Of a DNA stretch of 64,000 nucleotides, positions 33,784 through 44,366 are shown in pieces; positions within the stretch are counted from its first letter, which is position 1, and each line of letters starts with the position of its first letter. Both the position numbers and the translations under genes were made by a program. The stretch lies in assembly GCF_000208865.1 (NCBI RefSeq), contig NC_018396.1, positions 6,653,295 through 6,717,294 of the forward strand, written 5' to 3'. Source of the stretch: Neospora caninum Liverpool (Eukaryota > Apicomplexa > Conoidasida > Eucoccidiorida > Sarcocystidae). The notes beneath the pieces were generated by a model. That model saw only the letters and a list, made by a program, of their open reading frames with translations. It ran no database searches and was not told the DNA's origin.

Positions 33784-34851
33784 CTAGATGTCAACCACGC
33801 CGAGTACCGGGGGTACTGTCACAAAGAAAGCGATTGCTGTCTTCGCGGCTCCCCATGTCGACGAAAACGCGGACGATGCGCTTCCCTTCACAGATATTTT
33901 CAGAAGGCATTCTTTCGCAGCCGATGCTTCGTCGGTGTTGGTCTTTGTTTCTAGGTTGCTGGAAGTAGTTACACACTTGTAGCAAAGGGCAGTGTCTTCA
34001 GAAGGCGCCGTCTTCACAGCAAGCTGGTACACTGGTTGTCCGTTGTGTGTAGCTTCAGTTTCAGTTTTGGTTAATGTGGCGTCAACGAGAGTCTGCAGGG
34101 CAACCTCAGCGGCGCACTTCCCGTCCTGGTCATCAAACACGTCTGTCAAATTTGTCGGGTGCAGGGACATTCCAGCTCCACATTTGAATGAGTGAGGAGA
34201 TTCTGCAGAGACACCTGCCTCCTTTGTAGTTGCGGTACTGTCGCATTCGACGAGGTCTGTTTGTTGCTCGTCAGTGGATTCGGGAGCAGTCTGCGGTTGT
34301 TGCTGGTCATTGGAGTCGGGAGGAGGCTCTGTTTGTTCGACCTTTTCAACGGTGATTATGACCTTGCAATCCTTTGTGCTGACAGACGGCCCTTGATCCC
34401 CTAGTAGTGGTTGAACGGCAGTAGTGAAGGAGCATTTGTAGTACAGGAGTTTCTGAATCTGGCGTGTGACCGGAGGGATTTTCAGTGTGTAAGATTTCTT
34501 ACTGTCTCCGGCTGTGTTTTCTTCTAGCGTTGCACCGGCAAACAGTGAATCCAGTGTTTCTGAACGGTCACACCCTTGGTCTACGAAGACCTTTGTTGTT
34601 GACGGCTTCAGCACTGCATTCTCTTTAGCGCTACAGATGAACGAAACGCTATCAACTCCGGGACTGAGAGTCAAATGAATCTCTGATACAGCCTCCCCTT
34701 CCGGCTCACTGTCGCAGCTCTTCACACCTTGGACGGCTGCAGGGCTACCCGCTTCAGAAGCATAGGACGAAGTCGGCTTCAGAAAGAAGCTTGCCACCGA
34801 AATGACGACAAACGTTCGAAGTGCCATCATAGGAAAGCAATGGTGACTCAT
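33784..34851 (-). CDS. SRS surface antigen, array gene 8
   Basis: A 355-residue protein. The signal peptide (M-S-H-H-C-F-P-M-M) and domain 1 are unlike any neighbour; domain 1 has five cysteines (L-Y-Y-K-C). The linker carries the gene 5 duplication (P-D-S-N-D-Q-Q-Q, P-E-S-T-D-E-Q-Q). Domain 2 has S-P-H-S-F-K-C where most have S-P-L-S-F-K-C. The tail equals gene 3. A distinctive 5' half is therefore joined to a common 3' half. A Met six codons upstream is in frame; the chosen ATG has the common GAAATGAG context. Confidence 0.95.
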   Translation of the reverse strand: MSHHCFPMMALRTFVVISVASFFLKPTSSYASEAGSPAAVQGVKSCDSEPEGEAVSEIHLTLSPGVDSVSFICSAKENAVLKPSTTKVFVDQGCDRSETLDSLFAGATLEENTAGDSKKSYTLKIPPVTRQIQKLLYYKCSFTTAVQPLLGDQGPSVSTKDCKVIITVEKVEQTEPPPDSNDQQQPQTAPESTDEQQTDLVECDSTATTKEAGVSAESPHSFKCGAGMSLHPTNLTDVFDDQDGKCAAEVALQTLVDATLTKTETEATHNGQPVYQLAVKTAPSEDTALCYKCVTTSSNLETKTNTDEASAAKECLLKISVKGSASSAFSSTWGAAKTAIAFFVTVPPVLGVVDI

Positions 34852-36544
34852 TTCAGGACAACAACACACCCTTCCAACGAGTACATATCAGCGGTGAGAC
34901 AATGCCGCTCCAGAAAACTGAAACGCAAAGAGGATTGCTCGACTGAGAGCCTCAGTGTAGCCTGTTATCGGAAATAAAGGCAATAAAACGTAAACACATT
35001 TCTCACAAAAGTAGTTTACAAATGAGCTAATGTTAAAATTGTGGAGAGAGAAAAAACCAAATGGTAAAGAAGCAAGGGAGACAATAGCTGCGATTGTGCA
35101 AGACACTTCTCCTGCTGTGATTGGAAAATTGGTGTCAAGTGCGTTGGGACTGGAGGGTCAGAGCCAGCCGAGCTCGCCAGCGAGCTTGAGTAGAGGAGAA
35201 TTGGGGATCTAAGATGCTTCGACGGCTGCGTGTGCATCTGTTTTACAGTGTGTATTTGATATCACTCCATTAGTTCGTCATAAATACACCCTCCACTGAT
35301 TTTGTGATCCACAGTTGGAATCGCCAGATGGCGCTGCCAAGTACTCCTTCACACATTCACTGGAGTCGGACAGTCGGTCCCTCAACGATTGCCAGGTCCG
35401 ACTGGTCGCAACAAACCAGCAGACGTGGATGAGTCTGCCGCAGCCACAGTCTCTGTTTTTGAATACAGACATCGGGCGACCCGTGAAATCCAGGTCCTTC
35501 AGCGAGAGATGTCACAGCACTCTATTTGTCGATCCCGGATCCAACGCTACTCAAGTATGTCTCTGGGGCTTTCTGCGCAGAGCCCCGGAGCAACGGTCAT
35601 CCCTCTCGGCGCAGTTTGCGTGCCCTGGCATTCTGTTGGTGATGCAGGTGGGCAGCAAAATTTACGTAACCTTTTCTCTTGAACCATACAACAACCACGC
35701 CAATAAACCGAGTAGAATGGGAGCGGGACCTTCTTGGAGCTGGGTCTGCAGAACTGAATATCCGGTGTGAACAAACTCCGACAAACGGCGAACAGCAGGG
35801 TGCCAGCACCAACAAGCGAAATTCGTCAAAGCTGAGGACACAAACGTCTTGCTGGAGCGACGGGTGAGTTTTAAGCAACGTTTAGGCGAGCGATCAGGTG
35901 AATGAACAGAAGGTTGACCGCGGATGGGAGAGAAAGAGAAGTGGAGAGCCATGTAGCTGAAGTGAGGCGTAGGCATATTATTGTTGTACAATCAGAGCCA
36001 CGCTGCGCGAGGGAGGATTCAGACTGGAATTTCAACATTCTTGCTGCTCATGGTGCCAAGGCGCAAACCGCAGCGGAGGCGGAGTCCGGCGCATTCATAT
36101 CAATTGACAGACGAAATTGCCTCTAGCGCGTCCTGTGTGCCAGGTCAGGTCGGACCACGACGTGGTCTAGCGAAGAAATACAAAAGATCGGTTGCTTGCC
36201 ACGGCCTTTCTCGGCTACTGTGGAGGCACTGTAACTTGTCTGCCTACCTCGTCCAGTTTGTCGAACTAATGGAACGAAGAATTCGCCTGGTATATGTATC
36301 TGTCCCGAATTCAGGCAAACGCACAGGCACTTATCACAGCCCAAGCCATGAATTTCGGTCTGCGATGCCGAGCACAAGTTATATATTCCGTATGGAAAGA
36401 CAGCGTAGATCAATCAAACGTGTCAGAGTTCAATTGAGCCTTTCGCACTTGAGATGGATAACAACATCTGGTGCATGTCTCACATCGCGATGTAGAGGAG
36501 GCAGGCCAGCATTGTAGCAGTTCTAAAAGCAATTGTCCTATTTA
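34852..36544. repeat. Spacer type E (single copy)
   Basis: This 1.69 kb spacer between genes 8 and 9 matches no other spacer along its length in this window. The conserved upstream block is not found before gene 8. Frames of about 150-180 codons (35315-35770 and 35981-36517, plus strand) have no recognisable content. Confidence 0.55.
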
Positions 36545-37591
36545 TCACACGTACAGGAGGCCGAGCAACATTTGCGCTGCCGCCAACAGAGCGGTGCCAC
36601 CCTCGGCTGCTCCCCACCTTGCCGACGCGGAAGATGCGTTCCCCTTCACGGATATTTTCAGAAGGCACTGTTTCACACTCGATCCTTCTTCGAGGTCTTC
36701 CCCGGCTTTTGAGCTGGCGGATGGAGTCACACACTTGTAGCAGAGGGCAGTGTCTCCAGAAGGAGCAGTCGTCACAGCAAGCTGGTACAGTTGTTGGTCG
36801 TTCTGTGGCGGGTCAGTTTCAGCTTTTGTTAATGTGGCGTCAACGAGAGTCTGCAGGGCAACCTCAGCGGCGCACTTCCCGTCCTGGTCATCAAAGACGT
36901 CTGTCAAATTTGTCGGGTGCAGGGACATTCCAGCTCCACATTTGAATGAGAGAGGAGATTCTGCGGACACAGTCGCTTGCTTGGTACCGTCCTCACTCGC
37001 ACATTGGACGACCCCTGCTTGTTGCTCGGTATTGGGTTCAGTTTCGGGATTAGTTGGCTCGAGAGGGTCAACGGTGATTTTGACCTTACACTCAGTTGCT
37101 GGTGCTGCTGGAAGTTCTTCGGCGTCTTGACGTTCACGCTGTGGTGTCCCAACATTCACGCCAGTAAAGGTGCACTTGTAGAACAGCACTGTTGAGATTT
37201 TGCGTGTCTCCTTCGGGATTTTTAAGGTAAACTTTTTCTTTTTTTGCACGACACTTTCATCTAGAACAGAACCCGCGAACACTCTGCTCAGTTCCGTCGT
37301 GTCGTGGCACGCGCTATCTGAATACACTTTTGTTGCCTCCGGGGTAAGTTTCGCATCCTGTTTGGAGCTACACATGAACGAAACACTCTCATCATTGGGA
37401 GTGAGAATCAACTCGAGCAGTGGTAAATGTGTCGTTTGCTTGCCGGGCATGTCGCAGCTTTCCACGGTTTCGGCGGCGCCAGGGTCTTGTCCGCGAGCGT
37501 AATAACAGGAAATCCGGTCAACAGGGAGGACTCCGAACGAAAGGGCAAGAAAGATGAGGAAGACACTCATGAAAAAGCGAAGTAAACTCAT
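36545..37591 (-). CDS. SRS surface antigen, array gene 9
   Basis: A 348-residue protein with a strongly hydrophobic signal peptide (M-S-L-L-R-F-F-M-S-V-F-L-I-F). Domain 1 is unique and has five cysteines, with Phe in the lost position (L-F-Y-K-C). An extra Cys lies just after the signal peptide (R-I-S-C-Y-Y), so the mature protein may still have an even number. The linker reads N-P-E-T-E-P-N-T-E-Q-Q. Domain 2 carries the common block. The tail (W-G-A-A-E-G-G-T-A-L-L) is short. The start at 37591 was chosen over a Met seven codons upstream. Confidence 0.94.
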   Translation of the reverse strand: MSLLRFFMSVFLIFLALSFGVLPVDRISCYYARGQDPGAAETVESCDMPGKQTTHLPLLELILTPNDESVSFMCSSKQDAKLTPEATKVYSDSACHDTTELSRVFAGSVLDESVVQKKKKFTLKIPKETRKISTVLFYKCTFTGVNVGTPQRERQDAEELPAAPATECKVKITVDPLEPTNPETEPNTEQQAGVVQCASEDGTKQATVSAESPLSFKCGAGMSLHPTNLTDVFDDQDGKCAAEVALQTLVDATLTKAETDPPQNDQQLYQLAVTTAPSGDTALCYKCVTPSASSKAGEDLEEGSSVKQCLLKISVKGNASSASARWGAAEGGTALLAAAQMLLGLLYV

Positions 37592-40014
37592 TTTTTCGGC
37601 AAGACAAACCACCCGACAACTGCAGCTCAGAGGCGCACCCGCGCTATTACAACAGGACAGTGAAACGTGTAAACGGACAACAAACCCTCGCCACGGTGTA
37701 TGCAGCCGATTTTCGAAGTAATGCGTGGTAGACAGTCTTCGCCTGTATCAAAAAAAGAGCAGATCAGTCGCAAAACTAGAAAGAAAGCGAAGAGCGAAGC
37801 CGGCGTCAGAGGTCGAAGAACAAGTGTTGAACTTCTATTCCAAATATCACCTTGATCACAGACATTTAGCTGGATGACGCACGGAGCCACGCAGTCCCAC
37901 GGCGGGCCCCAGTCGACGTGCAAAAACTGTGTCGCCCTGGTCCATCGATGCTTCACTCGTCCGTGGCAATCACCAGATGACTGGGGGGTGGCACGGGGCG
38001 AGTTCTTGAAAAGGATTTGACTTTGCAACAGAAGAGTTGAATATTTTTGACGATACAGCTGTTATGCGTGCAGTCAAGGACCGAATTGAGGCAGGAAATG
38101 GAAAATGCGGTGCGGGAATAACAACGGGGATCACTAGATTATATCTCCTGTGACGCCTGCCCCACGACTATTACTAGCCGCTCTCTCGTCTCATGCGACT
38201 TCAGAAGATCCGACTGGAAGCCTTAGGTAGAGAAGATTCGTTCTACTCTTGTATAAGAGGCGGTGTGAATAAAGTTGAAGGGGGAGACCTTTTTTCACTG
38301 CAGTCTTCGTCGTCGCACTCTGGTGACGATCAAAAAGTCCCTGTCCAGGATCTTTCTTCGAAGCTTTCCTGGAGTCGTGGCGATGCCGATTCGCAATTGC
38401 AGCCTCATCGTCCCTTACTTTCTAGTGTGCCCTGCCGTCACTGTGCCCGTATGCCTTCAAAGCTGCTGTGTCTGCAAAGATCTTTGGGTCCTCTGAAGGT
38501 TCGTACGGGGTGCGTGTAACCCCTCGTGTGGAGGCCAATCACCTACACACGCATTTCGATCTCTCTGCATTCTTGTTCAAAGTCCTTTCCCATCGAGTCG
38601 AAGTGGTGGAGAGGTCTATGGTCAGGTGCAGATTGCGCATCGAAGGTCTGCAATCGACGGATGGGGAAAGGGATACCGAGTGTTTTTGTGCCATCACATC
38701 GCTAATCCACTTCAGAAACCCCCTCCGTCTTAAAAGGTTCCAGTCAGTGCTAGGAGAACTGCGGCCGCCAGATAAATCCTTCCCACACGCAACAGAATCC
38801 GACGGACCGCCGCTCCAAGATTCTCAGAGTCGAAAAAGTCGCCAAAGTGTGGAAGTATTTGCCTCTGTAGTCGGCCGCATGCTTCGCAAAATATCTTGCC
38901 AAAACAATTTTCTGGCAGGAACTGTCATCAACATCTGGTGTCTACACCCAGTCCAATCACCTCTGAGTCCAAGACCAGACTTCGCCGCGTTCATCTCTTA
39001 CACAGCGTGTCCTTGCACTGCGGCCTAGAAGTAGCATATAGCGTCATGGTGAGGACAGTTTGCTATGGTATGGCACCCTGCTTCTTGTGAGGAAGGCGCA
39101 CCCGCAAGTGAAAACACCTCTGTTGTTCCAGTTGTGGAAGAATCACACAAGAAAACGGAGTTGAGGTGTGACAATCTTTATTTGACGTAAACTTCCTGAC
39201 GTGACCAGTCCGAACAGAATGAGACTGGAAGGAAATAGAAGGGGCGTACTGAACGCAGAATGCGGAGGTTGCCCAGTTAGGTAAAAGTCCACAAACACTG
39301 TACAGTCCTGCGGGTGTTTCACCGCCAGACTGTTTCTGTTTGTGGGGCTTCAGAGAAATCCACAAAACACAGAAGACCCAGTGGTAACCGTATTGCACAC
39401 AAAATGGCGACCGCATAGCGGAGGGACTAGCTGAACTGACAGGTTTATGGATCAGTATGTTCCGGAGAGTGATAAAAGAGATGACAGCATGGGCTGTTGT
39501 CACGGCCATCTGTATTGGATTGTACCTGCAAGGCACGTGATGCGACAGGACTCACTATTTCTCCCGTGCCGTGCCGCTAAAAATACGCACAACAACAGCT
39601 GCAGCGGAGGCAGCGGTAGGGGCAACATTACATGCCGTTCCTCAACAGCCGCTTCCTCACTCTGTCTCCGGCCACATGAGACCGCGTTCTGTTCTGGCAA
39701 AGGGAGAAGAGTAGTTGGAAGTTGTCTCGGACTCTGTCGACATTGGAGCTCACGCAGAGAAACGGCGACTTCTGTTCAGTGACTGCCTTAGTCACTGAGG
39801 AAACAGGGTCTTGAATGTGTATCCGAATGTATCGCTGATTCAGGGACGAACATACTGACACTACCGAACCCAACATAATGGATCGCCTTCCGGTGGTCCT
39901 CAATAAAATTCCCTCGTGCAAGGCCAGCAGACTACTGCATCCAACACAATTGTCACAGCTGCAGTTTGACTCACAACCCCGCGAAACAAAGAAAGACCAC
40001 AACTGCTACCTGCT
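37592..40014. repeat. Spacer type F (single copy)
   Basis: This 2.42 kb spacer has no close copy here. A segment near 38290-38360 (TCACTGCAGTC...CCAGGATCTTTC) aligns loosely with equivalent points of spacers A, G, H and I, pointing to an old common unit. No gene recognised; the 186-codon plus-strand frame at 38468-39028 has no family features. Confidence 0.55.
37690..37757 (-). promoter_or_regulatory. Conserved upstream block of array gene 9 (partial)
   Basis: Decayed landmarks GGTGTATGCAGCCGA and TAGACAGTCTTCGCCTG are followed by A-rich sequence, in the same order and at similar distance as in genes 1 and 5. Confidence 0.3.
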
Positions 40015-41055
40015 TCAAACCAAGGCGAACTGAAGACCGAGCAATATTTGTGCTGCAACAAACATAGCGACTCCCCCCTGAGCAGCTTTCCGCCTTGCAG
40101 ATGCAGAAGATGCGCTCCCCTTCACAGATACTTTAAGAAGGCACGTACCCTCAGTAGATCCTTCTGCCGATGTGGTCCTGCTGTCGGAGTTACCAGATGC
40201 CGGTGCACACTTGTAGCAAAAAGCTGTGTCTACAGATGGAGTCGTCTGAACGGCAAGCTGGTACACTGGCTTGACGGCATCTGCGCCGTTTGTTTCGGTC
40301 TTTTTTAATGTGGCATCGACGAGAGTCTGCAGGGCAACTTCAGTGGCGCACGCCCCGTCCTGTCCATCAAAGGCGTTTGTCAACGCTTCCGGCTGGAGGG
40401 TGAGTCCCGTTCCACATCTGAAGCTGAGAGGAGATTCTGCAGATACACTCGCCTCCTTGGTGGCCTCAGTACTGGCACATTCGATGATAGTTGTTTGTTG
40501 CTCGTCACCGTGCTCAGGTGCAGGCTCTTTTTTGACACCCGCAACGGTAATTTTGACCGTACACTCGGTTCCAGCTTGAGCTGATGTGTAAACACTCACT
40601 TTTTTGTCACTGTCGTCTGCCTGCACGGTACATTTGTAGAACAGTTCCTGCTCTGTCGCTTTGCGTGAGTCATTTGGGATAGTCAGTGTGTACGTTTTCT
40701 TTCCCTCTTCACTCCCGTCTTCAGCTAACTTAGCACCAGTAAACAACGACGTCAGCGTTACAGGCCGTGAGCACGCCGGATTTGTGAACACTTGCTCTTT
40801 TTCCGGTGCTATCGTTGTTTTTTGAGTCGAACTACACTTGAACGAAATGCTGTCGGAATCGGGGCTGAGAGTCAAATCAAGGTTTGAGGCAAGCGAGCCA
40901 GGTCCCCGCTCTTGGCTGTCGCAGGTCTGTGGTTGCCCGGTGCTCGAAGAGATGTCCCCAGATTCTTGGGAGAAAATCGGCTCCAGGAAGCCGCCCGCCA
41001 AGAGAATGGCAAGGCAGAAAGGGAAAACGTCCTCAAAATACAACAGTCGCCTCAT
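40015..41055 (-). CDS. SRS surface antigen, array gene 10
   Basis: A 346-residue protein. The signal peptide and first part of domain 1 resemble gene 3 (M-R-R-L-L-Y-F-E-D). Domain 1 has five cysteines (L-F-Y-K-C). Domain 2 is one of three outliers: F-R-C-G-T-G-L-T-L-Q-P replaces F-K-C-G-A-G-M-S-L-H-P, the N-L-T sequon is missing (E-A-L-T-N) and F-D-G-Q-D-G-A-C replaces F-D-D-Q-D-G-K-C, though all six cysteines remain. The tail (R-R-K-A-A-Q-G-G-V-A-M-F-V) ends in F-A-L-V. It appears to have escaped the homogenisation of the others. Confidence 0.95.
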   Translation of the reverse strand: MRRLLYFEDVFPFCLAILLAGGFLEPIFSQESGDISSSTGQPQTCDSQERGPGSLASNLDLTLSPDSDSISFKCSSTQKTTIAPEKEQVFTNPACSRPVTLTSLFTGAKLAEDGSEEGKKTYTLTIPNDSRKATEQELFYKCTVQADDSDKKVSVYTSAQAGTECTVKITVAGVKKEPAPEHGDEQQTTIIECASTEATKEASVSAESPLSFRCGTGLTLQPEALTNAFDGQDGACATEVALQTLVDATLKKTETNGADAVKPVYQLAVQTTPSVDTAFCYKCAPASGNSDSRTTSAEGSTEGTCLLKVSVKGSASSASARRKAAQGGVAMFVAAQILLGLQFALV

Positions 41056-43328
41056 TTCGGAGACAGCTTAAAATACTGGAAGAGTACAAGCAAGAGGCGG
41101 AGGTACGCCGATTCGAAAAGTTCACTGCGACGAGGGAATGACCCAGAGAACGCCGCACGAGTAGCCGACGACAGATGGCGAGGCAGACCGGTTTGCCTGC
41201 CTCAACAACGATAGCCGGGAAAAAACACATCAAAAGAAGCACAGTCACATGGAGTCAACACTGAGTCAGCTCACGAAGGTGGAACAGAGAAATGCCATCA
41301 TTCCCGCACCCAACTTCATCGACATCACCACAAGACGCACAAAGTGACAGTCCCGGCTTCTGGGCCCAAGCCTTGTGCGGCGAGGTCCCGCCCTTGCAAG
41401 TCTGTGGACGGACGCCTCGTCCGCTCAAATCCTTCAGTGAGATGGTCTCCACGTGTGCGACGCCGGGCGAAAAAAATGCTAGCACCTCAAAAACGCAGCT
41501 GCGTTCTGCACATGGAGCGGCCGTTGTGCGGTCAGCACAATCAAAATAAAAATGAATAGCTTAAAATGCTGAGCAGCAACGGGACTTGTGGAACCCCACG
41601 GTCTCTTTTGTGGCACGGGCGCGAAGCGAATCGGCGGAGCTGCACTGCAATCACACGCACCTCAAGAAGAGACACTAGTGGAAACAGTCGGAGGAACTAT
41701 TTGTGAACTGCCCCTTGTGTAATGTGAAGCGCTGTGAGAAGAATCCGAGAAAAAACATTATGCCGTTCTGCAATTTGCACCAGTGCACACTGGCCAGGAT
41801 CGCAAGTGCCCGTTGGCCAGGCTCTCTCTGCCGACTGTCTTCTCGATGGGGACATGTCGAATTTCCGTCACCGTCTTGTCTCCAGTCCTGTGTTGTGATG
41901 AGGGTTTAATAGTGTTTATTGTTTCAACCGCTTGGTGTGATGTTCGCGACGCCTATACCTCTACGCAGCCGGGACACCGCGCAGTCTTGCACCGTACGCT
42001 CATTTACCCCAGTACAGTTCTTTTGACCTTCAAACGCCTGACAACCTGGCCAGCCGTGCATGAACCGTCCCTGGGGAGTTCATCGTTGAAATGCTTCGGT
42101 GGCGGCACAAAGTAAGGAAAATGCCGAAGCCTGATTATGTCACATTGTTCACCGTGATTTCGCGAGGTCACGTCGCTCTACCACCTTACAGGAGCCCTCC
42201 ACTGTCTTTCCATTCTTGATGCGAAGAAAGGCTCTCAATGCCGCCGACAAAGCCATCTCAAACCCAACAGCGCTGCAGCCACAGCATCTCAAAAATCCCT
42301 AGAACGGAAAACTCAACAAGATGAGCCGTTCCTTCGGCAGTACCTACCGATTCTGTGGTGCCTGCGCAATCTGAAGTATGTTTCCCGTTGCCGCCCCGAC
42401 TGATTTCGCGCGAAGATATGCACGGCTCCTCACAGCTCCCAGAGTTGCCGCGCATGACCCCTCACTGATCTGGTGCAGGTAGATGGGCAGTGGAGGAACT
42501 TTCGTCCTTTTTTGGGAGCGCCTAACGTGTCGTGGGGGATTCTGGGACCCACACGAGAAGAAGATCCGCAGAAGTTCCCTACCGGTGTTAGACTCGTAGA
42601 ACACATCAACAGCTAACAGGAGGGAATCTGCGTTTTGTCCTGTTCGACCTGCTTCTGTCTTATACGGTAACGAAGCCGAACGGATTGACAGCTGCTGATG
42701 AACAGACCGCCAAGGGGAGAGGCTGGTGTTTCGATAAAGGTCTACAACGCACTGCACTTTGGATGGAGACAGTCACCGCCTGATTGCGTGGCGGAGAGGG
42801 CGCTAGGCGTAATTCAAGGTAGTCTTTAAAGTCTGATTGCTGCTCGTAACTGCCGATCCAATAGCGGGTAGGACTCGGAAACGACAACGATGCAAAAGGA
42901 GAGAGAGGTAGAGCAGAGAAGAAGTTCAAGAGGGAGAGCAAACACCAGTCTAGAGTCTATAGAGCCAGGGTTGCGAGAAGTGTAATCCACATCACGTGGT
43001 TTTTGGGGGGGACGGTCCATTCATTCTAACAGAGAATTTTTCAACCTTTTCATGTCCTTCGTATGCATCAATGAAGTCGGTGGAGGTTCTGCGGACCTCG
43101 TTGCCTGCCCTCGAAAAGCCGGAGCACAATAAGAATCCATAATTTACCTCCCACACACTGAATCTCAAATACTACCCCACAAAGAACAGTTTTATGTTTT
43201 TAGATCTGCCCGATGACACGATTCATTGCACGACACGGGTGGCTGTGGGAATGAACCAACAACGACAAATGAGTCAAAAAACGACGCGCCATCCTCGCTG
43301 AAGAGAACGACTGACCCCTGTGACACAT
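41056..43328. repeat. Spacer type C, copy 2
   Basis: Counterpart of 18755-21006 and 54460-56735. The 137-codon frame is at 42344-42757, with a protein identical to copy 1. Confidence 0.85.
41133..41211 (-). promoter_or_regulatory. Conserved upstream block of array gene 10
   Basis: Landmarks are GAGGGAATGACCCAG, GAGTAGCCGACGA and an inverted repeat GAGGCAG...CTGCCTC around CCGGTTTGC. Confidence 0.45.
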
Positions 43329-44366
43329 CTACGCGCCAACCATGCCTCGCAACAATTGTGCTGCCACAAAGAAAGCAGCGGCTCCGTGGGCAGGTCCCCA
43401 GGTCGGTGAAAACGCGGAAGACGCGCTTCCCTTCACAGATATTTTCAGAAGGCATTCCTTCGCTGTCGATTCTCCTTCAGATTGTATCTCTATTTCTGTT
43501 TCGCTGGGCGATGAAGGTACGCACTTGTAGCAGAGGGCAGTGTCTTCAGGGGGAGCCGTTTTCACAACAAGCCGGTATACTGGCTGTTCGTTATGTGTGG
43601 CTTCAGCGTCAGTTTTTGTTAATGTGGCGTCAACGAGAGTCTGCAGCGCAACCTCAGCGGCGCACTTCCCGTCCTGGTCATCAAACACGTCTGTCAAATT
43701 TGTCGGGTGCAGGGACATTCCAGCTCCACATTTGAATGAGAGAGGAGATTCTGCGGAGACACTTGCCTCCTTCATTGTGTCACTACCTGTGCATTCGATG
43801 GGCCCTGCTTGTTGCTCGGCATTTTCCTCGGGTTCAGGCGTCGTTTGCTCGACCTGCTCAACGGTGATTTTGACCTTGCACTCGTTTCCAGCTTCAGGCT
43901 GACGCCCCTCGCTTTCTGTAGCGCGTTTCCTTCCCACATTCACGGCACATTTATAGCACAGAACTTTCCTTGCCGTGCGGGAAGTCTTTGGGACTGTCAA
44001 TTTGTAGGTTGTCTTTTGGTTGCCTGTTTCGTGTTCTTCGTCTAGCGTTGCACGTTCAAACACTGACGTCAGGTCTTCATCAGAAGAGCAATCATCGCCA
44101 TAGACTTTCCCCTCTTCTGGTTGCCGAGTTGTTTGCTGACTGGAGCTACACATGAACGAAACGCTGTCTTCGCCAGGAGTGAGAGTCAGAGTAAGCTCTT
44201 CTCTAAGCGGGCCCGTTGCCCTTCCCGTCGCGTCGCAGCTTGGCACGGTGGCGGTCGCGGGGTCTTCTCCAGATGCAGAAGACGAAATCGGTTCCAGAAG
44301 CGCGCCAGCCAAAAAAATGGCGAGACCGCACCGAAAAATCCCGTGTATAAAACCGACTCGGCTCAT
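43329..44366 (-). CDS. SRS surface antigen, array gene 11
   Basis: A 345-residue protein with signal peptide M-S-R-V-G-F-I-H-G-I. Domain 1 has six cysteines (L-C-Y-K-C) and a distinctive middle (G-R-K-R-A-T-E-S-E-G). The linker Q-V-E-Q-T-T-P-E-P-E-E-N matches gene 13. Domain 2 starts like gene 4 (D-T-M-K-E-A-S-V) and continues like gene 7 (V-Y-R-L-V-V). The tail (W-G-P-A-H-G-A-A-A) equals gene 15. The open frame extends 56 codons upstream, but the ATG at 44366 opens the signal peptide in the common AAAATGAG context. Confidence 0.95.
   Translation of the reverse strand: MSRVGFIHGIFRCGLAIFLAGALLEPISSSASGEDPATATVPSCDATGRATGPLREELTLTLTPGEDSVSFMCSSSQQTTRQPEEGKVYGDDCSSDEDLTSVFERATLDEEHETGNQKTTYKLTVPKTSRTARKVLCYKCAVNVGRKRATESEGRQPEAGNECKVKITVEQVEQTTPEPEENAEQQAGPIECTGSDTMKEASVSAESPLSFKCGAGMSLHPTNLTDVFDDQDGKCAAEVALQTLVDATLTKTDAEATHNEQPVYRLVVKTAPPEDTALCYKCVPSSPSETEIEIQSEGESTAKECLLKISVKGSASSAFSPTWGPAHGAAAFFVAAQLLRGMVGA

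Noticed and set aside
38468..39028. 186-codon plus-strand frame in spacer F
   Set aside because: It has no family motifs and no counterpart in other spacers; its length is within chance for this composition.
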